In this document: positions 1-9,262 of the stretch, one piece after another
Numbering within the stretch: the stretch's first letter is position 1
Layout: each line of letters starts with the position of its first letter
NCBI RefSeq assembly: GCF_019168305.1
Contig: NZ_JAHTBI010000010.1
Location: forward strand, 270,387 to 334,386
Direction of reading: 5' to 3'
Length of the DNA: 64,000 bases
Origin: Pseudomonas aegrilactucae
Lineage (GTDB): Bacteria; Pseudomonadota; Gammaproteobacteria; Pseudomonadales; Pseudomonadaceae
Program-made: the position numbers and the translations under genes
Notes under the pieces: model-generated
Seen by the model: only the letters and a program-made list of their open reading frames with translations
What the model was told of the DNA's origin: nothing
Database searches by the model: none

Positions 1-1124
1 TTGACACTGTACTCATCGCCCCGGGCGGCCAATTCCGCATAGCTCAAGCGTGTGGTGAGTGTCGGGAAGTAGATGGTTTTCAACAGAACAGGGCTGGAGC
101 CATCGGTCTCGCTCGCATACACATCGATCTTGTCGTCACGCAGCGGGTTCGTATACTCGGGCACATTGATATCCGCGCCTGCACGCGCATCAGCCTGGTC
201 GATCACAGGGTTAGCCGCCGGCACCAACGGCGCCTTCAAGTCGGCAGGTTGCGGTGTCAGCACGACCCGTACTTCGGCCAGTGACGCCAATTTCGACTCG
301 TTGCCTGCACGGTCGAACAACCAGTAGCTGATTTCCTGAACACCTTCGCCCAGGCTACGGATATCCGCCGCGCTGATCGTGACCTCCTGAGGGGTACCGC
401 CAATATCGCCGTTGATGTCCGACAGCGGAACCTTGCCATACTTCAATACATAGCGGTCGCCGCCCTGTTCGTCGAAGTAACCGGGGATCGACACGGTCAG
501 CCCACCATTGGCGGTCAGATAGGCCTCATTCACTTCGCCGCTGGGCAAGTTGGGCAGTGTCACTGCAATCGGTGTATTGCCGACATTCGGGTCGGTCAGG
601 TCAACCGTGAAGACGGCGCCATCGGATGACTCCTCGTTCTGGCTGAAGTCATTCTCGACCACGAAAGTAATCAAGCGCTCGCCAATACCGAGCTGATCGC
701 GTGGAATATTGAACGTGGCCGGAACGGAGGCAGGATCAACCGGGTAATCAAATCGGTATTCCGTTTTTATTTTCTGCCCATTGATGTAGAAGCTGATGAC
801 GTCCTGACTGGCGTCTGGCAAGCCCTCGGTGTCGTCCCATGTAATGCCGGAAAGTTCAAGCCCCATGAACCATTGCTCTTTGCTGAGCAGATTGATCTGA
901 AGATCAACACCGTTCGGGAGTACATTATCCGGAATCGGAGCGGGAAACCTCGCTGCGCGCTTCGCCCCTTCAGCGAGCAGCCGGACATTGGCCGTTCTGG
1001 CCTCGATCGGCGAGTTCTGGATAAAGCTGCGCACAGAAGACGCTGACGCACTACTGGAAATACTGCGTTCTGCGGAAGTATATTGTTGCTTTGCACTGGT
1101 AGGATCTTTCTCTTGCGATGACAT
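1..1124 (-). CDS. Ig-like modular beta-sandwich protein, unknown function (partial)
   Basis: The frame opens with ATG at 1124, seven bases after an AGGGAG ribosome binding site, and stays open to the left edge, so about 374 N-terminal residues are visible and the C-terminus lies outside. The protein begins MSSQEKDPTS with a Ser/Gln-rich stretch and has no signal peptide or membrane segment. The rest alternates beta-strand-like stretches with Pro/Asp-rich linkers and contains a DRAGNES motif near residue 270, typical of Ig-like or cadherin-like modules. The neighbour upstream (1305-3236) has the same style of module, including DRAGNQ and DRAGDW, so the two look like diverged paralogues. It lies 180 bp downstream of that gene on the same strand and may be co-transcribed. 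No enzyme motif is seen; the function is unknown. Confidence 0.75.
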   Translation of the reverse strand, partial: MSSQEKDPTSAKQQYTSAERSISSSASASSVRSFIQNSPIEARTANVRLLAEGAKRAARFPAPIPDNVLPNGVDLQINLLSKEQWFMGLELSGITWDDTEGLPDASQDVISFYINGQKIKTEYRFDYPVDPASVPATFNIPRDQLGIGERLITFVVENDFSQNEESSDGAVFTVDLTDPNVGNTPIAVTLPNLPSGEVNEAYLTANGGLTVSIPGYFDEQGGDRYVLKYGKVPLSDINGDIGGTPQEVTISAADIRSLGEGVQEISYWLFDRAGNESKLASLAEVRVVLTPQPADLKAPLVPAANPVIDQADARAGADINVPEYTNPLRDDKIDVYASETDGSSPVLLKTIYFPTLTTRLSYAELAARGDEYSV

Positions 1125-1304
1125 GGTGATGCTCCCTGGCAATTTAATTAGCAAACCGGCAATACCGGCACAGGTACAGCGGAGGGTAGAGCGCCATTGC
1201 ATTACAAAGTGAACCGCCACTTCATTTAACCAACTATTTAAAGCGTGCACACCTGACAAAGTTATCAGCCAGTGCCACCCCAAGCCTGATTTCATCCGGC
1301 AATA

Positions 1305-3236
1305 TCAAAGCCCGGTACAGGGTTTGCTGGCGCCCGGTCGAGTCAGAGAAATACTCACGTAGGTTTGCGGCGCAATACCCAAGCGCCCGTCCACCAGTTG
1401 CAGGGTGTATCCAACTTGCGCGGAGCCGTCGGGGTTGTTCGGACGGGGCTGGCCCACCGGCCATAACGGCAGTACCAGCGTATCGAAGGGCTCGACTCGT
1501 ATCTCGATACTTTCCCCACGCAAATCCTGCGCGTTCAGGGTTTTGATGAACGTCTTCAGCGCACCGGGCATCGGTACTTCACCATTGGTTTGACGGCATA
1601 GTTGCCACGTCAGCGAAACCTGGTCCCCCGGCGACATGCGCACATCAACCGGCACATGCACACGGATGCCATCCCAGGGACGGCTGTTGCAATTGATCCA
1701 GCCAAACAACGTGGCATCTGGAAAGGTCACCGGCCCAAGTTCGGTGAGTACTGGAATCTGTACACGCACTCGGGTTTCGGGCGAGCGTTGACGATTGACG
1801 TCGTTGAACGTCCAGTAATGAACCGGCACGTTGCCGCTGCCAGTCGTCTCTATCACTGCCCAGGGGACCGGCGAAAACGTAACCCAATCGCCGGCACGAT
1901 CCTGCGCCTTGACCCGATAAGTCGCCACGACCTGGGTGTCGTTCCCCCAATGCAGTTGCAGCAGATCGCCCGCCTGCGGCTGATCGAACAGCAGTACACG
2001 CACCTCGGCATCACGCTCGTAATCGTCCAGTGTGAGCACGTTGTCACCGGTGAGCCCTTTGACCACCACAGGCTTGAGCCACGGATTGATCGGGTCCGGT
2101 CCGACCGGGTCGGGGCCGGCCACAGTCAGATCGACCAAAAAGGCGACAGAGGGCGCGTCGAGTGGTGGTTGGGTACCCCGGCTGCCCTCATACCTCACCA
2201 CGCAAGGCACAACTGAGGCAAAGCCATCGGCACTGACCACCTCCCAACTCACTGGCAGACGCAATGGCCATGCCTGGTTGGCGGCCACGAAAAAGGGGGC
2301 CAGGGGACGGTTGTTCCAGTACGCCTGGATACGGTCGCCCGCCAGCGCCTCGGCAATGAAAGGGATATGCACCTCCACACCGCGACGCACGTCCTCCAGA
2401 TCGATCAATCGGTCAAACTCGGCAAGTGGCACCACCGGGGCAGGCAGCACAATCGGGCCGCGCAACTGCAGGTTCAGGTACTCGGCACGTGAACGGGGGT
2501 TCTGGTTGCCAGCACGGTCAGTCAGAAAATAAAACACGTAGCGGTAGCCATTGCCCGAAGCCGCCAGTACCTCCTGGGGATAGAACACCTCTACCGCAGC
2601 GCCGGCAACATGCTCAGGACCCACCCGCAGGCTACCGCCACGCAGCACGCTGGGGTGGGAAGGGTCGGCAGAGACACCGACAAAGTATTCGACCAGATCG
2701 CCTTCGCGAATGTCCGACCAGCGCGGCACGATCGCCGGCAAACGGCCCCGATTGAGCTCCAGGTAAGCGTCGGTGACGCCCTGCTCGATGACCTGATCGT
2801 CGAACCCGAGCCGTTCGCCCCGATTGCTGTGATTGGGCGCTTCGCGATCGATATTGATCAGGATCTCGTCAGAAAAAGCCTCATTCTCTGACCAAAGCAT
2901 CACCTCATACTTGAGGCGATGAATGCCTGGAGCCGTCATAAATTCGCGAGGCACGAATGCCGTAAACGGAAAAACCTGATCGGGATCGAACGGCCAGGTG
3001 AAGACGTAGGGAACGCCAACCGTTGCATTGTCCCAATACAGCTGAAGCATGCTCTGCGTGCCGGGCGGATCATCCGCATCCACTGGCCACGACGCGCTAA
3101 TCAGCACGCGCAACGGAGCGTCCTGAGTCACTCGGTCGATGAGGTAGGCGCCCCCATCGTCGGCAAGCAGCTCCAACGCGTCGGGCACCTGCGGCAGCAC
3201 TACCTGAAAGGTTCCTGAGTTCCTGGCTGTGGGCAT
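1305..3236 (-). CDS. Tandem Ig-like module protein, unknown function
   Basis: A 643-residue protein with ATG at 3236 and a GGAG ribosome binding site seven bases upstream. It has no signal peptide, lipobox or membrane segment. The sequence is built from about four or five modules of 110-150 residues, each with a core like 'GD.lqL.W' (LQLYWDN, IQAYWNN, LQLHWGN, VSLTWQL) and a closing DRAGN-type turn (DRAGNQ, DRAGDW). This is the look of Ig-fold repeats in large Pseudomonas surface proteins, but secretion signals are absent, so export would need a non-Sec route if it occurs. Codon use is somewhat less GC-biased than in the genes from 4 kb on, suggesting an accessory origin. I do not recognise a characterised family. 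Confidence 0.8.
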   Translation of the reverse strand: MPTARNSGTFQVVLPQVPDALELLADDGGAYLIDRVTQDAPLRVLISASWPVDADDPPGTQSMLQLYWDNATVGVPYVFTWPFDPDQVFPFTAFVPREFMTAPGIHRLKYEVMLWSENEAFSDEILINIDREAPNHSNRGERLGFDDQVIEQGVTDAYLELNRGRLPAIVPRWSDIREGDLVEYFVGVSADPSHPSVLRGGSLRVGPEHVAGAAVEVFYPQEVLAASGNGYRYVFYFLTDRAGNQNPRSRAEYLNLQLRGPIVLPAPVVPLAEFDRLIDLEDVRRGVEVHIPFIAEALAGDRIQAYWNNRPLAPFFVAANQAWPLRLPVSWEVVSADGFASVVPCVVRYEGSRGTQPPLDAPSVAFLVDLTVAGPDPVGPDPINPWLKPVVVKGLTGDNVLTLDDYERDAEVRVLLFDQPQAGDLLQLHWGNDTQVVATYRVKAQDRAGDWVTFSPVPWAVIETTGSGNVPVHYWTFNDVNRQRSPETRVRVQIPVLTELGPVTFPDATLFGWINCNSRPWDGIRVHVPVDVRMSPGDQVSLTWQLCRQTNGEVPMPGALKTFIKTLNAQDLRGESIEIRVEPFDTLVLPLWPVGQPRPNNPDGSAQVGYTLQLVDGRLGIAPQTYVSISLTRPGASKPCTGL

Positions 3237-3358
3237 TTCAATTCTCCAGATCGAAATGTGACCAAAGCGTGCTGAGCATGCCCAGGACTAGGCCACGACC
3301 ACCATTTAACGGTGATCGAGCGCCGTGCGAAACTGACAAAAATACCAGGTAGCCACGT

Positions 3359-4051
3359 TCATGCCGAAGGCAGTGCCCACTCGATCGGCGCCAGCCCGTG
3401 CTGTTCCAGAAACTTGTTGGCCCGGCTGAAATGCCCGCAGCCGATGAAACCGCGATAGGCCGACAACGGCGAAGGGTGCACCGACTTGAGCACCAGATGC
3501 CGGGTACCGTCGATCAGTGTGGCCTTGCTCTGGGCGTGCTTGCCCCACAGCAGGAACACCACGCTGGACTGCTGTTCGCTGACGCGCTGGATGACACGAT
3601 CGGTAAACGACTCCCAGCCTTTTTTTGCATGCGACGCCGCAATCGCCCGCTCCACGGTCATGGTGGTGTTGAGCAGCAGTACGCCCTGCTCGGCCCAGCT
3701 CTGCAGGTACCCGTGGTTCGGGATGGGGATGTTCAGGTCGCGCTGCAGTTCCTTGTAGATATTCACCAGCGAGGGTGGCGCCGACACGCCCGGCTGCACC
3801 GAAAAACACAGACCATGGGCCTGGCCCGGGCCGTGGTAGGGGTCCTGACCGAGGATGACCACTTTTACCTGGTCCAGCGGGGTCGAATTGAGGGCGTTGA
3901 ATATCAGCGGGCCCGGCGGATAGATGTCCTTGCCGGCCGCGTACTCCTGGCGCAGGAACTCACGCAACTGTTGCATGTAGGGCTGTTCGAATTCGGCGCG
4001 CAGCGCCTCTTTCCAACTGGGTTCGAGTTTGATGCGGTCGTCGGTGGTCAT
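3359..4051 (-). CDS. ung: Uracil-DNA glycosylase (family 1)
   Basis: Removes uracil from DNA, the first step of base-excision repair of deaminated cytosine or misincorporated dUMP; cytoplasmic. The 230-residue protein carries the family-1 water-activating motif GQDPYHG (Asp at about residue 70), the uracil-pocket stretch [11 protein letters not shown], and the DNA-intercalation motif [10 protein letters not shown] near residue 190. ATG at 4051 was chosen because GGGAG lies just upstream; an in-frame TTG 18 bases further upstream has no support. Length matches the usual 220-230 residues. The gene is monocistronic or co-oriented with the two Ig-like genes to its left, and divergent from the hydratase-family gene at 4181. 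Confidence 0.97.
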   Translation of the reverse strand: MTTDDRIKLEPSWKEALRAEFEQPYMQQLREFLRQEYAAGKDIYPPGPLIFNALNSTPLDQVKVVILGQDPYHGPGQAHGLCFSVQPGVSAPPSLVNIYKELQRDLNIPIPNHGYLQSWAEQGVLLLNTTMTVERAIAASHAKKGWESFTDRVIQRVSEQQSSVVFLLWGKHAQSKATLIDGTRHLVLKSVHPSPLSAYRGFIGCGHFSRANKFLEQHGLAPIEWALPSA

Positions 4052-4180
4052 GGGCGCTCCCGTAGGCAATGGGTGCGGACACTAGGAAAGCCACCCGCGC
4101 TTGTCAATCGATCCGACCGGCGACATGCATGATCGCTGACAGTGGCCATACTTGTCGGGATAACCGGATCGAGGTAGCCC

Positions 4181-5288
4181 ATGGCCGTAGCCTTCGAAGT
4201 ACTCACCGGCGTCGACGGCGCCCGCATAGGTGTTGCCAGCCTGGATGCACCCCAGTCACTCAATGCCCTGTCACTGTCGATGATCGAGCAGTTGAGCAGC
4301 CACCTGCACACCTGGGCAAACGACAACGGTATCGTCTGCGTGTTGTTGCGCGGCATGGGTCCCAAGGCGTTCTGCGCAGGCGGTGATGTGCGCAGCCTGG
4401 TGCAGGCCTGCCGCACCCACCCCGGCGAAGTGCCGCCGTTGGCTGCGCAATTCTTCGCCGCTGAGTACCGCCTCGATTACAACCTGCATCACTATCCCAA
4501 ACCCCTGCTGTGCTGGGGCCACGGGCATGTGCTGGGGGGGTGGCATGGGCCTGCTGCAAGGCAGTAACGTGCGCATCGTGGCACCGAGCAGCCGCCTGGC
4601 AATGCCGGAAATCAGTATCGGCTTGTACCCGGATGTGGCGGCCAGCTGGTTTCTCAGCCGCCTGCCAGGACGCCTTGGCCTGTTCCTGGGGCTGACCGGT
4701 GCGCCGATCAATGCGCGTGACGCATTGGACCTGGGGCTGGCGGATCGCTTCATGGGTGAGGAACAGCAGGAGGCTTTGCTGGAAGGGTTGTTGCAACTGA
4801 ACTGGCAGGAACAGACTGCCATGCAGCTCAACAGCCTGCTCAAGGCGCTGGAGCAGCAAGCACTGGCGCAGTTGCCGCCTGCCCAATGGCTGCCACGCCG
4901 TGCACAGATTGACGCAACACTTGATGTCAGCGACCCGGCCTGTGCCTGGAGGGCCATTGCACAATGGCGTACCCATGACGACCCGCTGCTGGCCAAGGCG
5001 GCGCAGACCCTCGCCGAAGGCTGCCCACTGACGGTACACCTGGTGTGGCAGCAGATCGCGCGGGCTCGCTACATGTCGCTGGGGCAGGTGTTGCAAATGG
5101 AATATGCAATGAGCTTGAATTGCTGCCGATACCCGGAATTCAGTGAAGGGGTACGCGCACGGCTTCTGGACAAGGACCAGACACCGCGTTGGCACTGGCC
5201 CGAGGTGGCGCAGGTGCCACAGGCTGTAGTCAACGCCCATTTCGGCAAGGCCTGGGAGGGGCGGCATCCACTGGCGGACCTGATCTGA
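4181..5288 (+). pseudogene. Enoyl-CoA hydratase / 3-hydroxyisobutyryl-CoA hydrolase family, frameshifted
   Basis: Starts at ATG 4181 behind GAGG. The first frame reads a normal crotonase-fold N-terminus to LLCWGHGHVLGGW and then hits a stop at 4565-4567. The rest continues in the +1 frame as GGGMGLLQGSNVRIV, followed by the hydrolase signature PEISIGLYPDVAASWFLSRLPG-like block, to a stop at 5288. The break sits at a run of seven G (4534-4540) where six would keep the frame and give VLGGGMG, the oxyanion-loop motif. Joined, it would be about 368 residues, normal for ECH_2-type hydrolases of valine catabolism (3-hydroxyisobutyryl-CoA to 3-hydroxyisobutyrate). Both halves are intact, so this is either a very recent mutation or a homopolymer sequencing error. 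Confidence 0.85.
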
Positions 5289-5458
5289 GGTCGGACGCAT
5301 GCGGTTCGCCGACCTCGATAGCGCCCACATGCTGATGCCACGCAGCGTGCGTGCGCCCGCTCGAACGGGCAGGCAGTGTGCCAACTGGTATTTTTGTCAG
5401 TTACCACACGCGCGCTAGTAGCGTTCAATAGGTCAAGACCCTTTGCCGGAACGTAAAC

Positions 5459-5818
5459 ATGCCAGAGATGACCATCCTTGAGGATGTGGAGGCAGCCCAA
5501 CAACAGCTGCAACCTGTCCCACGCCAGCGGCCCTGCGTGGTTTTGCTGCATTCGCAGCATTGCCCTCCCTGCACACAGTTGCACCCGGAGGTTGAACGGG
5601 TCGCCAGAGTGACCCCTGAGGTAGACTTTTTTTCGTTTCAGGCTGAGGGGCAGGATGCCTTGTGCGAAGAGCTGGGTGTCGTGGGTTTTCCCGCGCAGGT
5701 CTTTACCGACTGCCAAGGCAACCAGAATGTGGTGGTTGGTACGAACTGGACCCGCATCAACAGCGCACTGGACAAACTTTTGCCTGAGCACCTGCGATTG
5801 AAGCCCCGTAGTCCATGA
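5459..5818 (+). CDS. Thioredoxin-like protein with CPPC motif
   Basis: A 119-residue cytoplasmic-looking protein with no signal peptide. It has a thioredoxin-fold pattern: beta strand VVLLH, redox motif CPPC at residues 35-38, an alpha helix, strand VDFFSF, a cis-Pro-like position in VVGFPAQVF, and a C-terminal helix. CPPC is found in several thiol oxidoreductases and usually gives a different redox potential from the CGPC of housekeeping thioredoxin. The ribosome binding site is weak (CCGGAACG). It lies 170 bp after the broken hydratase-family gene and is convergent with the lipoprotein gene to its right. Substrate unknown; a role in thiol redox control is inferred from the motif only. Confidence 0.75.
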   Translation: MPEMTILEDVEAAQQQLQPVPRQRPCVVLLHSQHCPPCTQLHPEVERVARVTPEVDFFSFQAEGQDALCEELGVVGFPAQVFTDCQGNQNVVVGTNWTRINSALDKLLPEHLRLKPRSP

Positions 5819-5839
5819 AAACGAGGCCGCTTGCCGCAA

Positions 5840-6271
5840 TCAACGGTGCGAGCGGCGATCGCCCCAACCGTTGTCGTTACGACCATGGCCACGGTCGCGG
5901 TCGCGGTCGCGTCCATGATCATTGTTCCGGTCATGGCGCCACTGCTGCTGGCCCGGCTCCTGACGATAGCGCGAGTCACGGTAGTAGCGCCCCGGCGCCG
6001 GACGCGCGCCGTGGTAGCCAGGCCCAGGGTAATGCCGGTACTGCGGTACCGGTGCCGGCTGGTAATAACGGGGGGCCGGCGCGTAATAGCGCGGTTGCTG
6101 CGGTACCACGTAATAACCGCGGTTGTAGGGATAACCCCGGTCATAGCCGCGATAGTCATAGCGGTCTACGCTGTACACATTGCTCCGGTAGTAGCCCTGC
6201 CCGCCGTAATAAGGCGCACACGCGGTAGTCAGCACACCCAGTAAAACGATCAGCAAAAGTCGGCGATACAT
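5840..6271 (-). CDS. Tyr/Arg/Gly-rich putative lipoprotein
   Basis: ATG at 6271 follows a perfect AGGAGG nine bases earlier, so the longer frame upstream is discarded. The 143-residue product begins MYRRLLLIVLLGVLTTACAPYY: a short positively charged n-region, a hydrophobic core and a Cys at residue 16 that could be lipidated, although Thr at -3 makes the lipobox non-ideal. The mature part is low-complexity: a YYGGQGYYRSN-type Tyr/Gly/Arg stretch, a Pro/Tyr-rich middle (PRYYAPAPRYYQPAP) and a highly charged Asp/Arg/His/Asn tail. Such proteins are common in Pseudomonas envelopes, with no known function. It is convergent with the thioredoxin-like gene. Confidence 0.75.
   Translation of the reverse strand: MYRRLLLIVLLGVLTTACAPYYGGQGYYRSNVYSVDRYDYRGYDRGYPYNRGYYVVPQQPRYYAPAPRYYQPAPVPQYRHYPGPGYHGARPAPGRYYRDSRYRQEPGQQQWRHDRNNDHGRDRDRDRGHGRNDNGWGDRRSHR
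5893..5910. repeat. Hexanucleotide microsatellite (GGTCGC)x3 in lipoprotein gene
   Basis: Three exact copies of GGTCGC in a row encode part of the Arg/Asp-rich tail of the lipoprotein on the minus strand. The unit is a multiple of three, so slippage would change tail length without breaking the frame. Confidence 0.8.
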
Positions 6272-6483
6272 GGCGGCCTCCTGGACCGCTGAACTGCCCA
6301 TCCCAGCGGCGCTGGTCGGCGTCGATCGGCAAGCGTTCATCGACACAGGTTCAGACAACCGAATCGGCGTGCCGTGCGATTTGCGCAATAAATTGTAACA
6401 ACGCCGATAGCCTTAAAAATCGTCCAGTTATTTTCTGCGCGCCCCTCTAGAATAGGCGCACCGGTACCCGCCTCGGAAATGCC

Positions 6484-8001
6484 ATGCCGCTTCGTTCCGC
6501 CCTGTTCTCGCAACGTTCGCTGATGCTGGCATTGCTGTTACTGCTGGGCTGCGGTTTCCTCGCCACCTCGCTGCTCAGTTATTTCGCCTCGCGCAGCGAG
6601 ATACGCGACAACATCATCAATACCGAACTGCCGCTGACCTCGGACACCGTCTACTCGGAAATCCAGAAGGACCTGGTACGGCCCGTGGTGGTGGCCTCGA
6701 TGATGGCCCAGGACACCTTCCTGCGTGACTGGGCCGTGGGCGGTGAACACGACAGCGCGCCCGTCACCCGCTACCTCAACGCGGTGGTGGCGCACCAGAA
6801 CGCCTACACGGCGTTTTTCGTGTCCGACGCCACAGGTACCTATTACCAGGCCAAGGGTGTACTCAAGCGCATCGACCCCAGCACCGAGCGCGACCGCTGG
6901 TACCCGCGGGTCAAGGCCATGGGCACGCCTTACGAGATCAATGTCGACCTGGACATGGCCAACCAGGACAAGCCCACCGTGTTCATCAACTACAAGGTGC
7001 TCGACGAGCACAACCGCTTCATCGGGGCAGTGGGTGTGGGCCTGACGGTCGAGGCGGTGATCCAGCGCCTGGACGATTACCAGCAGCGCTACCAGCGTGC
7101 GGTGTACTTTGTCGACGCCACAGGCACAATCGTACTCACCGGTTCCGCCGGCGGGCCGGAAGGCGTACACAGCGGCCGCCGGCTCAAGGACATCCCGGCG
7201 CTGGCCGAGCTGCTGCACAAGATGCCTACTCCCATCGGTGGCAACCGCGAGTACAGCCATGCCGGGCATAGCCACTTTCTCAACGTGCGCCTGATTCCGG
7301 AACTGAACTGGTACCTGTTCGTCGACAAGCGTGATGACACTGCACTGGACAGCGCGCGCCAGTCGCTCTACATGAACCTGGTGATCTGCGCCATGATCAC
7401 CCTGGTGGTGCTGTCGCTGCTCAATGCGATGATCCGTCGTCATCAGGACAACATCCAGTCGCTGGCCACCCTCGACAGCCTGACCGGGCTGCCCAACCGC
7501 CGTGCCTTCGACCTGCTGGCTGCCCAGGCCCTGCAGGAAGCTGCACGCGAACCGATGCCGCTGGTGGCCTTGCTGATCGACCTCGACCACTTCAAGGTAC
7601 TCAACGACACCCACGGTCACCTGGCCGGCGACGAAGTGTTGCGTCAGTTCGCGCGGTTGCTGGAAAGTTGCCTGCGCCAGACCGATATCATCTGCCGCTG
7701 GGGCGGCGAAGAATTCATCGTGCTGCTCAAGAACACCGAAGGCCAAGCAGCACTGGCCGTGGCCGAGAAAGTGCGTCAGCGTACTGAACAACTGGCCTTC
7801 AGCTATGCCGACACGGTACTCAAGGTGACCATCAGCATTGGCGTGAGCGCACACCAGGGCGACGATACCCTGCATACCCTGATTGCCCGTACCGACCACG
7901 CGCTGTACCGCGCCAAGCAGAGCGGGCGTAACCGTGTCTGCTGCGAGCAGCCCAACCTGATGACGGCAAGGCCCGAGCATGAGCACCCCGAGCATGAATG
8001 A
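6484..8001 (+). CDS. Membrane diguanylate cyclase (periplasmic sensor + GGDEF)
   Basis: A 505-residue inner-membrane enzyme predicted to make cyclic di-GMP from two GTP. Order: N-terminal membrane helix (residues about 14-36), a periplasmic sensor of about 255 residues with Cache-like features (FFVSDATGTYY, RDRWYPRVKAMG, FINYKVLDEHNRFIGAVGVGL, AVYFVDATGTIV), a second helix near 298-318, then GGDEF. The active-site loop is GGEEF at 407-411 and the inhibitory RxxD (RQTD, 398-401) lies five residues upstream, so product inhibition is expected. LDSLTGLPNRRAF and DHFKVLNDTHGH complete the domain. No EAL domain. The C-terminus overlaps the start of the small Cys-rich gene. The ligand sensed by the periplasmic part is unknown. 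Confidence 0.92.
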   Translation: MPLRSALFSQRSLMLALLLLLGCGFLATSLLSYFASRSEIRDNIINTELPLTSDTVYSEIQKDLVRPVVVASMMAQDTFLRDWAVGGEHDSAPVTRYLNAVVAHQNAYTAFFVSDATGTYYQAKGVLKRIDPSTERDRWYPRVKAMGTPYEINVDLDMANQDKPTVFINYKVLDEHNRFIGAVGVGLTVEAVIQRLDDYQQRYQRAVYFVDATGTIVLTGSAGGPEGVHSGRRLKDIPALAELLHKMPTPIGGNREYSHAGHSHFLNVRLIPELNWYLFVDKRDDTALDSARQSLYMNLVICAMITLVVLSLLNAMIRRHQDNIQSLATLDSLTGLPNRRAFDLLAAQALQEAAREPMPLVALLIDLDHFKVLNDTHGHLAGDEVLRQFARLLESCLRQTDIICRWGGEEFIVLLKNTEGQAALAVAEKVRQRTEQLAFSYADTVLKVTISIGVSAHQGDDTLHTLIARTDHALYRAKQSGRNRVCCEQPNLMTARPEHEHPEHE

Positions 8002-8215
8002 CACACGCCATTGCCCCGCCTGCGGGGCCAGCAACCAGTGCAGCCTGGCCGACCCACGCAGCGCCACGCAGGCGTGCTGGTGCTACAGCGTGCAGATCGA
8101 CCCCAAGGTGATCGAGGCGCTGCCTGCCGCGCTGCGCAACAGCGCCTGCCTGTGCCCGCGTTGCGCCCAGGTCGAGGCGCAATTGCAGGCAGCCAAGTCG
8201 ACGCCGAACGGCTAG
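7979..8215 (+). CDS. Cysteine-rich CWC-type small protein
   Basis: A 78-residue protein overlapping the last 23 bases of the diguanylate cyclase gene, so translation is probably coupled. It contains eight Cys in the pattern CPACG...C...ACWC...CLCPRC, the signature of the Cys-rich CWC domain, which probably binds zinc. It has no signal peptide. The next gene is rsuA, 32 bp downstream on the same strand, so cyclase, CWC protein and rsuA may form one transcript. The family has no established function that I know of. Confidence 0.8.
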   Translation: MSTPSMNDTRHCPACGASNQCSLADPRSATQACWCYSVQIDPKVIEALPAALRNSACLCPRCAQVEAQLQAAKSTPNG

Positions 8216-8247
8216 ACTGCGCACCCTGCCCTGCACACCCAACTGCC

Positions 8248-8940
8248 ATGCGCCTCGATCGTTTCCTGAGCAACCTGCCCTGTTTCAATCGCCAGCAGGT
8301 GCGCCTGTTGCTGGTGCAACGGCGTGTGCACGTCGACGGCGTGGCGGTCAGCGACCCGCACCATGCGGTCAGCGAATTCAGCTGTATCCAGGTTGATCAG
8401 CAGGTGCTCCAGGCCGGCCAGCCCGCACGCTACTTCATGCTGCACAAGCCGGTCGGCTGTGTCAGCGCCACCCTCGACCCGCTGCACCGCACCGTGCTCG
8501 ACCTGCTCAAGGAGCCGGACAAGCACAGGCTGCACATTGCCGGACGCCTGGACTTCAACACCACCGGGCTGCTGGTACTGACCAACGATGGGCAGTGGTC
8601 ACGACGCCTGACCCAGCCCGCCACAAAGCTGCCCAAGACCTACTACGTCGAAACCGAACAGCCGATCACCCAGGCGTACGTCGCGAAGTTTCGTGAAGGC
8701 TGCTACTTCGCCTTCGAGGACCTGACCACCCTGCCCGCGCAGTTGACCCTGCTCGGCAGCCACAGCGCCCGCCTGAGCATCGTCGAAGGGCGCTACCATC
8801 AGGTCAAGCGCATGTTCGGGTTCTTCGACAACAAGGTCACGCGCCTGCACCGCGAGAGCATGGGCCCACTGCACCTGGACCCGCTGCTCGCCCCGGGCCA
8901 GTACCGCGCTTTACGCCCGGACGAAGTACGGCCCATCTGA
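8248..8940 (+). CDS. rsuA: 16S rRNA pseudouridine(516) synthase
   Basis: A 230-residue RsuA/RluB/E/F-family pseudouridine synthase, expected to isomerise U516 in 16S rRNA. It starts with a short S4 RNA-binding domain (MRLDRFLSNLPCFNRQQV..., residues 1-60). The catalytic block GRLDFNTTGLLVLTNDG holds the essential Asp, and the family motif EGRYHQVKRMF follows near residue 185. ATG at 8248 is chosen because the S4 domain begins there; the longer open frame upstream runs through the CWC gene in another frame. Length agrees with RsuA (about 230). The N-terminal PCFNRQQVR form is typical of Pseudomonas copies. Confidence 0.9.
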   Translation: MRLDRFLSNLPCFNRQQVRLLLVQRRVHVDGVAVSDPHHAVSEFSCIQVDQQVLQAGQPARYFMLHKPVGCVSATLDPLHRTVLDLLKEPDKHRLHIAGRLDFNTTGLLVLTNDGQWSRRLTQPATKLPKTYYVETEQPITQAYVAKFREGCYFAFEDLTTLPAQLTLLGSHSARLSIVEGRYHQVKRMFGFFDNKVTRLHRESMGPLHLDPLLAPGQYRALRPDEVRPI

Positions 8941-9262
8941 GGTCACGACCGCTCGGCAGAAAATAATCACGGATTTGCCCAACGGCACTTGCAGGTTCTG
9001 CATGCGCCTGCTTGAATCCAATCGTCAGTCTGCATGTGACCAACCAGTCACGCCCGTAGTCAAAGACACCTTTTTGCTGGCTACCAGCGCCTTGATGCGT
9101 TGGGGTCCGGCAGATTGCCCGCCTAACAACAATACCCGTCGACCAGCGTGCTGCGGATCGACACTGGGCCCCTCGCTCCACTTCAAGGCGTATGCCTACC
9201 TGTCATAAAGAACGGGCAAGCTTGCTTGCACGGATACCCTTTTTGCGCCAGGAGTCGATGAC
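8941..9262. other. Intergenic region upstream of phaG
   Basis: These 322 bases hold no convincing gene. An imperfectly placed inverted repeat, GTGAC-6-GTCAC, lies at about 9037-9052 and could be a regulator site. Close to phaG there is a palindrome GCAAGCTTGC (about 9218-9227) and a strong ribosome binding site AGGAG ahead of the ATG at 9263. I saw no clear sigma-54 (TGGCAC/TTGC) element and no terminator with a T-tract. Confidence 0.4.

Noticed and set aside
4534..4540. Programmed frameshift at the G run
   Set aside because: No slippery heptamer of the known type, no stimulatory hairpin was seen and the family is not known to use recoding; mutation or sequencing error is simpler.
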